Assembly (NCBI GenBank): GCA_014529385.2
Contig: CM043958.1
Coordinates: 147,309,885-147,373,884 of the forward strand
Length of the DNA: 64,000 nucleotides
From: Adiantum capillus-veneris
Taxonomy: Eukaryota > Streptophyta > Polypodiopsida > Polypodiales > Pteridaceae
Direction of reading: 5' to 3'
This document shows positions 55,070-64,000 of the stretch, piece by piece (the stretch's first letter is position 1; each line of letters opens with the position of its first letter). The notes beneath the pieces are model-generated. The model was not told where the DNA came from. It saw nothing but the letters and a program-made list of their open reading frames with translations, and ran no database searches. Made by a program: the position numbers and the translations under genes.

Positions 55070-55071
55070 TT

Positions 55072-55089
55072 TGGCGCCGCTGCCAGGGA
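55072..55089 (+). promoter_or_regulatory. E8 primer binding site (Asp-tRNA type)
   Basis: TGGCGCCGCTGCCAGGGA two bases after the LTR. It closely resembles the TGGCGCCGTTGCCGGGGA-type primer site of plant Tat/Athila elements. Confidence 0.85.
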
Positions 55090-55800
55090 TCGAAGAGACC
55101 TAAACTAGGGAAAAACGCGAGCGTCTTGTGAAGTTATCCTTTAACTTCCTCTAGGATCTCTTAGAGTCAAAACTATCTTTTAAAACCGCATAGCTTAAGA
55201 TTGTCATCTTTTGTTGTGTAGAGGTAGCTTGGAGGTAAGTTATACTTGTCGAGTGCCTTTAGGATTGTAGGATTGTCGAACTAGATTAGGATTTTGAGAA
55301 TGATTGATAGACGAGACAAGTCTTAAGGTCAATGCTCAGGAAACCATAAAAAACAAGAAAACGAGTGTTTGTGGACACTTTCCACAACCCCATTGTAGTA
55401 GAGCTTAGGAGTAGGGTAAGTAGAATCCGAGGTGGATTTCAAAACATTGCTCTCTCTGAAGGAATCATTGTGAGTTGTTATTTGAAGTTACAAAATTTTA
55501 GGTCTACAGCCAAAAATAGCATGAAAAGACTTCCAATCACTCAATGCGACTGGAAAGTATCTTAAAAGACTTCCAATCACTCAATGCGACTGGAAAGTAT
55601 CTTATAAGTTGTATGAACCAATGGGTAAGCTCAAGGACACATTGAGGTAAAAATTTCAAGAGTTTGCAAAAAATCAGATTATTTATTTTTTCTTGACATT
55701 TTAAGCCAAATTAAGTTTTGACTTGATTCATAGGCTTAAAATAGCTCATGCAAAGACTGTCCATTGAAAAAGTGCAAAAAGTGTTCATTTTGGGCCTAAA

Positions 55801-56686
55801 GTAAATAATCACAATTATTTACTTTTAACTCAAAACCGAACAAGGTTGATACCAGTGACTCACTGCATATGTACAAACAACTTTTGTGAAGGCACATAGA
55901 ATTTGGATCACCAAATTGACCAAAAACTGGGTAAAAATTAAAATTTGTACTGACTTTCGAGAACTTGAGTGTAAATTGGGAAAAAAATTGTTCAAACCCA
56001 ATGAAACTTGATTCATAGGCTTATATTGATGTGATAGACATGTGTACATGCTCACTTGACCAAAAAGATGCAAAAAGTTGCCAGAAGTAAATAATCGCGA
56101 TTATTTACATCTACCCCATTTTTCAACTTCTTTGACTAAGTTAGCATACCACTAGTTTTACCATGTTGTAATAAGCCCACAAACCAAATTTGGTGAGATT
56201 TGGATCATTGGATTGAAATTGTGACCAAATTTGCAAAGTCAATCTGCGGACACAAAACTGATGACCATTTGAACCAAAAATTGTCCAAACTTGATGAAAC
56301 TTGGCTAGGGACCTTAAGTTGAGGTGCTTGACAGATCTGTGTCAAGGTTGAGACAAAAACTTGCAAAAAAATTAGCTAGAGTAAATAATCACGATTATTT
56401 ACATCTGCTTCAAAAATTTATAATCTTGCACATTTGAGTATACCATAAGGTCAAGCATATTAAGTAGACCATACAAATCAATTTTGGTGAAATTTGGATC
56501 ACAAAAGTGAGACTTAAGCCAGATTCTTGAAATCGGAGTCTACAGACACGAAACAGTTGCTAAACTTAAACAGACTTTGTCCAAACTTAGTGAAACTTGT
56601 CCAAGGATCTTAACAAGTTGTACACTTGGCAAATCAAGCCAAAAAGTGCAAAAATTTGAGAAAAGTAAATAATCACTATTCTTTAC
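55801..56686 (+). repeat. E8 leader: four palindromes at 284-294-bp intervals
   Basis: A 22-bp palindrome with left half GTAAATAATCG and its reverse complement is perfect at 56087-56108. Near-perfect copies lie at 55801-55822 (ACA centre), 56381-56402 (ACG centre) and 56665-56686 (one arm mutated). The spacers are diverged repeats containing TGAAACTTG and AATTTGGATCA phrases. They lie between the primer site and gag. The arrangement is the same as in E5 but with a different palindrome. Confidence 0.95.
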
Positions 56687-57055
56687 TACTGCTACACAGA
56701 GACACCAATTTTGACTTTTGAATTGTAGAGTGTTAGACCAACATAATACAAGCCCACCGGGAAATTTTGGGTTTAATCGGATCCAAATTGGTACATGTTC
56801 ACTCAGTTTTTAGGTTGCAGATTAGTCCTTTGATTTTTTGCAAAGATGGAATCTCAAACTCTCAATTGCTGATTCCCATAGCTTTGAAGTGATCAACATA
56901 GACCAATCACAATAGCTAGCAAAAACTACATAGTCTTTGTGAAAGAATAGCTAACTTGATCAAAATTAATACAGGAAGGCTGCAGACAAGGAATCGGCAG
57001 CTTGACAGAAGTTGCAATCAAGTCAAGTGGAAAAAGTTGATAACAAGTCAATCCG

Positions 57056-58574
57056 ATGGTAAGTACTGTATCCAGGGCTTCACAAGTCTATATGAACCTT
57101 AGATCTAGTCGTATACTAGGAAATCAAAGCATATTTGGAGAAACTTCCAGTAGAGTATCCACCAAAGAGAGTGTGAATCAAGGCAATCCCTTGCACACTA
57201 TCTTTGAAGGAGTCTCAGACACTTTTTCATATTCAACATCTGAAATGTCTTCCTATTCAACTCACTTAGAAACCGGAACGACATTGCGCTACAAGCATAT
57301 ACTCTCATTTTATAAGACTAATTGCCATGGAGCTCAGGTTTACCTGGATCCCAAAGAAGAGTATACTATTCGCATTGATGACCATGGTATTGAGTTTGAA
57401 GAAGAGATTAGGGCACACAAACAAGGAAAAATGTACATGGATAGAAATAGAACTCAGTATTTACAAGTCGAAAACCCTGACATGATAGACAAATGGGGGT
57501 TAGAAGTAAACACCATAATTTCAAATATGGCAGCAAAAGAAAGACCACCAACTTTAGAATTTGAGGGATACCATCAAGTTGATTTGAAGCCTTTGAAATG
57601 GCTTAGTACAGACAATCCTAGGATCGGAGTCTATTGTTGGGAGGATAGAAACGCCAAGGATCTTCTGTGGACTTCACATGCCAAATCAGGACAACTAACA
57701 CCCATGAAGATCATCTATATCTTCAAGATCAAAGATAAGGATTCAGCTGATTTACCAACCTACCTGTGTAGGGATTTCTATAGCAACAACTTTGTTATGA
57801 TGACTCCTCAGTAGGTGGAACAAACCAAATACCAAGTGTACTCCATAAATGATTGGATATTGGGCCAAGGACCAAAAACTATTCCAAGAGAAGAACACCG
57901 TGAGAGATCTTCTAAGAGTAATGTTAAGAAACCAGAAACCTCCTCATCACGAAGACAATTGGGTGACACTAAAGCCAGTCCAAGGCTACATGAGCCATTA
58001 TTTCCAACAGACTGGTTTGAAGGACTCGGAACAGGACCAACTGCCATGAGACTAGGAGTTGAACCAAATAGACGTGTCAGACCAGCTGATTTTTAGAAAT
58101 GGGTTAGAAAATATAGTGGATCGGCGGATCCCTATGACCACTTAGCAAGCTTTAAGTAAGTGCTAAGAGCAGAACGCAAATTTGATTTCCATACTCAATT
58201 CGAGGGGTTTGGAATGCAATTAGAAGGAAAAGCATTGACATGGTTCCAAAACATTCCACCAAGGTCGATCATGGATTTAAATACATTAGCTCAAGGATTT
58301 GTAGTTGCTTATTCAAAAACCGGGATCAAACACAATACGGTAGCTCAAATCAACAGCTTTAAACAGAAACAAGGTGAGTCTGTTAGGGATTGTGCAACTC
58401 CAATGAAAACAATACATTGCCAGATGCCCAGAGCTAGAGATACCTGTAGAAGAACGACTAGTATAATTGTTTCTAGAGGGACCGCTAAGCAAAGAACTTC
58501 ATGCTATACTGTATAGCAAGAAGCATACAACCCTAGAAGAGTGTATGTCAGATGCTATTGATTTAGGAGACAAT
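57056..58574 (+). pseudogene. gag: E8 Gag, truncated by E9
   Basis: The frame 57056-57814 (YKHILSFYKTNCHGAQVYLD, VYCWEDRNAKDLLWTSHAKS) is an unrecognised N-terminal region. After stops near 57812 and 58096, the Gag core appears: KYSGSADPYDHLASF, VLRAERKFDFHTQFEGFGMQ, VVAYSKTGIKHNTVAQINSF. A CAA-to-TAA change produces a stop in FK-VLRAE, where E1 has Gln. The coding sequence ends at DLGDNCG (58560-58580), where the LTR of E9 starts. The protease and Pol of E8 are not in the window. It is homologous to E1 and E2 Gag. Confidence 0.8.
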
Positions 58575-59487
58575 TGTGGGACTCATGCCTAACCTCACCA
58601 TCCTATCTTATTGCAGTATTAGCGCGAACAAGGATTAAATTGTCCATCCATGGGATGAAGTTGACTCGACTAGTGCATAGAGGCTACAAGAGGTTTTCAA
58701 TCTCTCGGAAAACAACTAACAACTCGCATCTAACTCAAGCTACACTCAAGTGACTGAAATCACCAAAAGCCAATGACAAACAAATCACGTCCGTTACAGC
58801 ATCAAATGACATCAAAACATAATGAAACTTCTAGGACATGTTTATAAGACCTAAGCACACATGCTTATGGTCTCAAACCCCACATTAGGTCAAGTTCCAA
58901 AATCGCGATTATTAACAGTAGTCAATTTTTGACCTAGTCACTTTTTACCCAGAATGCATTTAAATGCTTAGCAATGATGCCCCAATACCCCGCCTATGCT
59001 TAGGTTTTTATTTGAAAGTGTAAATTCCTAGTTATGATGAAATTAGGCCGTAGGTCGGCAACGCCAAAAGCTACAAAATAGTGTGATGTGTTTGCGTCAA
59101 TGCGTAGAGCTCTTACTTGCAATTGCAATGCAACAAACGCAACACCAATGTGACAACCGGGGAGGGAGTAGGAAGTGAGAGAAGGAGACGAGTGAGCGCC
59201 ATTAGCTCACGCTATGTATTTCATTATCCAAAACTTAATAATAACTTACAAAAATTGTCTTTTATACCTTAGCCAAGGTTTTTGGTGGTCAAAACTAATA
59301 ATCTGAAAGTTCTACCAAAGATGGGTAATGACAGGTTGATACAATCTGGAAGCTGGTAGCCCTGGATCATTAATTACAGAGTTTATCCGAGAAAATAGGA
59401 GTTACAATATTTTTTATTTATCAAAATAATAAGTGTTTTATAATGAGAACTCCGAAAAATGGTATCCGTGTTATCTTGCTGCTAACA
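58575..59487 (-). repeat. E9 3' LTR (913 bp)
   Basis: On the minus strand it begins TGTTAGCAGCAAGATAAC (59487) and ends ...CCCACA (58575). It matches the E8 LTR along its length. The family site appears as AATAATCGCGATT on the minus strand at about 58901-58913. Confidence 0.93.
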
Positions 59488-59599
59488 TTCCCCCCTCCTC
59501 GCCTGTGTCGTGCCTTGACACAGCTTTATGGGTTGAAGTAGTATTTGGGCTGGTGGCTAGCAAGGCGGTCTTTAAGCGCATTCAGTGCCTTTTGGTATT

Positions 59600-62500
59600 T
59601 TATTTTCCTTTCTTTATCTGGTACTTGCAAAAACTACTGTTCTTCAACTCCACTGTTGAGTAGCCTACAAACCTTGATGTGAGGTTGCTAATCACTGGCG
59701 CAAATATCTTCGTTCGCCAAGTGAATAATCCCATGTAGAATGCTTCCTTGAATGCCAGCATATTGTGTGAAGGTAGAAACATGCATCTAGCATAGAATCC
59801 ATAGAGGACTTCTTCGAAAGGTTGGCCACTAAGATCATAGCACAAACCTTTGTTACCCTCGAGGAATGACATCCAAGGGGCGCCTGTTTGCTCTGGCTCA
59901 TTGAACACTATGATGCATGTGAGTAGCATTTGGGAGATCTTATATAGCATAGCACATGACAAATCTGATAGACTTTTAAAGAATGACATGGCATTCACCA
60001 TGTATTCTTCAGTCGCGCTGGTCCCTTTTCTGGAGCAGGCAATCTAGGGTAGTTTAGCCAAGTTGGCCACTTCTTGAGTAGTGCCTCGTGTGCTATCCAG
60101 GTCCTTACTCTTGGTACAGGACAGAAAGTTGGATCTTTTTGCAGGGTCGTAGGTGCTCTCATGAACAAAATCAAGTATCTTGGGTTTTTGTTCAGCCAGC
60201 TCAACCTCCACTTCGGGTGGTCTTTATATGCACCCTCGTCTTGCATGTCTGCGTAAAGCCTTTCTTTTACCTGTAGTAACTCAACTTTTATCAGAGAATA
60301 GGGCAAGGACTGTTGGTGCCATTGTGCATTTATTTGATTGGGAGTGAGTTGTGTGACATTGATAGGATGATAATCTGTTGCTACCTTCCACTGCTCATCT
60401 ACCTCTTGTATAGCTTTTTCTTTTAGTGCATCTTCTTCAGCCTTTGAGAGCTAGACCATGGGCACTCTGTCTTCTTCTATAATGGTTACCTGAAAATATT
60501 CCTCGCCACTCAGCTCTACTGTGGACTGTGTCTCCATTTCAGCAAATGATACTGAGGGTATTTCTATTTGAGGCTACTCCGAATTGCCTGCCTCTTCTTG
60601 CGTTTATGGCCTTCCCTCTCTCATTAGCTGGTTGACTCTTTTGAGTTTAGCTATCTCCTTCAGCAGTTCATCTTCTCTTTGGACCCACATCAAGGCCAGG
60701 TCTCTACGCTGAGATTGCTCTAACTTCAGCTCTAGTCCAGGTCTTTATTTTTCTTTTCTAGTTCCATGTAGACCTCGTATGTACCTTTGATCGAGGTGAC
60801 GGCTGGATTTTCTCTTATTTGCCACAAGAATATCGCCTCATCATTGATTCTTTGTTCTGAGTACTATAGAGAAGCATTGGCTACATCTAACTGTACCTGG
60901 ATTCTTTGAGCTGATAGAGTGGTATTTAGAAGTTCATTTGTCACTTCCTTGAGCTGATCATCCTTGGCTTTGCACACATCTGACAATTTGGTAAGCAGCT
61001 CACCCAGCTCCTCCATTTTTTTTTGTTGCTTATCTCTAGCAAGCTGATGTTGTTCAACTTCTGCTCTCAGCTCCTACACTTGCCTCTGAAGATCGGTGAT
61101 GACATTAAGTATGTCGTCTAACTCCCCTTGGAGTGCATCGATCACCATCTCTAACTCTTTGGCCCATGTGCTATAGTCAAGTGCTGCTGAGCGAAGTCTT
61201 TCAGTCATCTCCTGCATTTGCTTAGCATATTCGTTAACCTACAGGATGACCTCATCATTCGATTGCTAGTCTTCATGTCGTGCCAACTGAGTTGATGTTT
61301 CTGCAGCCTCTTGTGTGTCTTTTGGTTGTGTAAGGACGGCTAGTTGTTGTTGTTCTTGTAGCCGTTACTGTTCTTTTTCCATGGAGGTAGAGGGTGGTGC
61401 CTTGGCCTTCTCTTGCTATGTTGCGGTAGAGGGTGGCTCCTATGTCTTTAGCTCCTTTGGCTGCTCAAACTGTGTGGTGTCTTCTTTTGTTGTAGGACTT
61501 GCTGCCTTTTTTATCTCCGGCTCTTTCTCTGTTTGCTTCTCTTGATTAGAGACATCTGCTTGTTGTGTTGTTTTCGCTGCTTCTTGCGGTTCAGATTCTT
61601 GTGTAGCTTCAGCTATTTTTTCTTGTTCAACTTGTGCTTCTTTCTTTGGTTCATTTGTGGTGTCTTTAACTACCGGTGATGGTGGTGGGATTAGCATTGG
61701 TTGATCTTGGTGTTCAGACACAGGAGAAGAGATGCGGGGAGACACATCACCTTGGGTATGTTGTGCTTCTCCTTGTGCAGTAGTTTCCCTCTACTCTCTT
61801 TTGTTCTTCTTCCACCTCTTTCACTTTTCTCGCCGCTTCTTTGGCTTCTTTCAGCTTTAAAGCTTCCACTTCTTGGTACATCTTTTCCATGGATTCCGTT
61901 GGATCTTCAAATTGCTTCCTTGTATGATGCTTTGTTCTAGGCTCTTTAAGCTCGGTAGGCACCCATTTTTTTGGGTCCTTTCCTTGTGCTTGTCAGCTGC
62001 ATTGGTATGCATGTTTGTCTCTCTCAAACCGGGCTTGCTTTTGCACGGGCTCTTCTTGGTGTACTGCCACGACTTTTCTCTTCATTTCCTCCCTTCGTCC
62101 TCTCTTTTCTTCATTATTCGAGCTTTGACTGATGTGCCTTTTTGACGACTCTCAGTTGATTCTTCAACAGATTTTTAGGATCTCTTTGCGGATCTTGTAG
62201 CTCGAGGAGATGGTTGAGCTGCCAGTATCCAAGTGTTTTGGTCTGGGGCAGGTGGTTGGTTGTCGGCCATGTTGATGGCATGGTATGCAATTCTTGTCAA
62301 TAACTCTGGTGCACCTAGGTAAGTAATCTTTCCTTCTTTCTTTGTGCCTCTCAAAGTGGTCAAGACATATTGTGTGTGGTCCATTGGTTGCCTGGTTTTT
62401 GACTTGTGGACTTGCGTGAAAGTGGTGGCAACCGCATGATTTGGTGTGGTATACCTTGGTGGCCTCTTAGCCCAAAAGTGGAAATGCTGGTGGTTTAACC

Positions 62501-63081
62501 TGGCTGGCTCTTCCACCTGCTTGTGAATAAGGTCCACAAAGATGGCTGCGGAAATTTCTTTGGTGAAAGTACCGGTCGTTTTCCTGTCCCTTGCCCTCAT
62601 TGTTATTCCTTCTATTGGGCAGTATGAGTGCTTCTGCAACTATTTCCTTGGTTATCACCACTTCAACTTTATTCCCCTGAGGGTCCAAAATCTGGGCAGT
62701 TCCATCTTCTTTAAACATGGATAAAAGCTCGTAAGCTTTTTGGAAATTCACACCGCACGACTCCTGTGCATATAAATCTTTGAGCCCTAACCTGTGGTTG
62801 GCTTCTTTGGTCTCAGGCTTCGCGGCAACATCATACACTTCTTTTGGTAGGAGTTGCAACTCTACCTGATGTCCTTCCTCACTTTTGAATTTGCCGGTGA
62901 ATACTGTGGTGTGATGCTCTTCTAGTTGTTCTTTTGAAAGATAGGCTGCCTTGGCGGCTTTGACTGAATCTGGATCCAATTGTATGCGGGTATCTCCTGC
63001 AACTTTTCTTTCTGGTTGAGCTTCTTCTTGGCCCTCTCTTTTGCTTGCATGGCTCCTGTGCAGTGATGAATGGAGTGTCAA
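59600..63081 (-). pseudogene. E9 coiled-coil ORF, copy B
   Basis: Homologue of the E5 ORF. The N-terminal part (63081-62175) has GLKDLYAQESCGVNFQKAYE, GTAQILDPQGNKVEVVITKE and, after a frameshift near 62500, HFHFWAKRPPRYTTPNHAVA. A Glu/Lys/Gln-rich middle (61962-61440 and about 60300-61400) is a coiled coil broken by stops. The C-terminal part (60306-59600) has HPKWRLSWLNKNPRYLILFM, WPTWLNYPRL and DLSCAMLYKISQMLL, matching E5 WLNYPKL and DLSCIMLRKICKTLL. It lacks enzymatic motifs. Two diverged copies with the same domain order argue that it was a real gene of this element family. Confidence 0.7.
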
Positions 63082-63239
63082 AGTTAGCAGATTTGAGATT
63101 TTTCTCTGAAAGGTCTTTTAGTCTGAAATGCTAACAATTTTGGTCCAATTTGCTTCAAATCAAATTTTGAACAAGCATAGATGCATAAAAGCATGCAAGG
63201 AACAAAATTGTAAAGTCCAAACAAAATTTTGCAACCAAA

Positions 63240-63832
63240 TTAAATAATCGCGATTATTCACAGTTGAGTATTTTTTTCAACAGTTTGCAAACTTGGCATC
63301 AGGCTTAAAGTATATTCAAATACATACTCTGACTGAAATATGGGCTCATTTGGATGCATAGGCTGAAAATGGTACCAGATTTTGGCTTTAGGTCTCTGAA
63401 ACAGTAGATATAACAGAAATTTGAGATTTTGAGCTCTAAATTGGTTCAAAATTGGCTAGTGGGCTTAGCACATCATAAACCTTGGATGTATGATGGCAAA
63501 TTATCAAAATTCCCCCATTTTGGCTAGAAAGTAAATTATCGTGATTATTAACATTTCTACCAAAATCAATATGTTTTGGTACAAATTGATTCTAGGTATT
63601 GTACTCTGTGTCTGAGATATGAGGTGATTTGAATCAAGAAATGTGGTCCATAACCCAAAAATTGGCTTGCAAAGACTTCTTTGCATTTTCTGGCAATTTT
63701 CCAAGTTATAGGTGCTTATTTTGGCTCATACTTGATTTTTGGCATGTAATAGGTGTGTACACATGATAGGTGAGGTGATAATACAATTTCCAAGCAAAAA
63801 TAGTACAAAAGTAAATAATCGCAATTATTTAC
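63240..63832 (-). repeat. E9 leader: three palindromes at about 280-291-bp intervals
   Basis: Near-palindromes of the GTAAATAATCG type lie at 63240-63261 (centre CGCG), 63531-63552 and 63811-63832. They lie upstream of the coiled-coil ORF in element orientation and have the same palindrome family and spacing as E8. The array probably continues beyond the window. Confidence 0.9.
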
Positions 63833-64000
63833 AGCAGTCACAAATTTTTTGCAAAACTTAAAAGTTTTGACCTAAACACATTCTATACACTTAAGAAAAG
63901 TCCTAAATTGAATTTGGTCAAGTTTAGTCTTGCCAGCATCACTTTGTGCTTTATCGACTCTGAAATCTCTGATTTTTGTGACTATACTGCTTGTTGAGTT

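Larger units (their letters stand above)
58575..64000 (-). mobile_element. E9: RT-less LTR element, minus strand, cut by window end
   Basis: Its 3' LTR is 58575-59487 and its internal region rises to the window end. It carries a polypurine tract (minus-strand CGAGGAGGGGGGAA, + 59488-59501), the coiled-coil ORF (63081-59600) and a palindromic leader (63240-63832). It lies in inverted orientation to E8, which has the same LTR family. It seems to have inserted into the gag of E8; a candidate target duplication is ACAAT before 58575, with the other copy outside the window. Confidence 0.8.

Overview
This window looks like a repeat-dominated nuclear region of a land plant with a large genome. The evidence is plant-type Ty3/gypsy elements primed by Asp-type and initiator-Met tRNA sites, a Ty1/copia element with short LTRs, GT-AG introns of about 75-80 bp, and a plant-like histone H3 fold. 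A fern, lycophyte or gymnosperm is a guess; nothing here fixes the species. I see no ordinary single-copy host gene with a recognisable function, no tRNA or rRNA gene and no CRISPR array.

Layout. (1) 1-8809: an LTR retrotransposon (E1) that keeps gag, protease and a tail ORF but has no reverse transcriptase or integrase; its 3' LTR contains a long inverted repeat. E1 appears to sit inside the gag of (2) E2 (8810-15750, resuming at 33702-34757), a fuller Ty3/gypsy element with protease, RT, RNase H, an integrase with two zinc-binding modules, and a second retropepsin-like domain plus a W-P-rich tail after the integrase. (3) E2 is split by E3 (15751-33696), a decayed gypsy/chromovirus-like element with LTRs of about 1.85 kb, a Met-tRNA primer site and an ATATA target duplication. 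(4) The 5' LTR of E3 is in turn split by a 9.88-kb DNA transposon (16731-26614). The empty site survives in the 3' LTR of E3, so the transposon ends are known to within a few bases. (5) 34771-41862: a second LTR family (E5) with a leader of regularly spaced palindromes and a long coiled-coil ORF. (6) 41863-46329: a copia element on the minus strand, cut by E5's LTR. (7) 46883-54044: an unrecognised, decayed coding region interrupted by a short-LTR, non-coding retrotransposon (E7). (8) 54151-58574: E8, with LTR, Asp-tRNA primer site, palindromic leader and a gag cut short. (9) 58575 to the window end: E9, minus strand, with the same LTR family as E8 and a second copy of the coiled-coil ORF.

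The most unusual system is the DNA transposon. It carries an intron-containing DDE-transposase-like gene, an intact intronless gene for a 298-residue histone H3 variant (an H3-identical start, a tail of about 200 residues and a gapless H3 fold), three near-perfect hairpins of about 170 bp in a 500-bp tandem array, and two unrecognised genes on the opposite strand. The H3-like frame is open while the neighbouring genes carry stops. A histone as transposon cargo suggests, but does not prove, that the element manipulates chromatin.

The second unusual system is in E5, E8 and E9. Their untranslated leaders contain perfect or near-perfect 22-24-bp palindromes every 275-294 bp. The palindrome sequence differs between families, yet each family's LTR carries one matching half-type site at a corresponding place.
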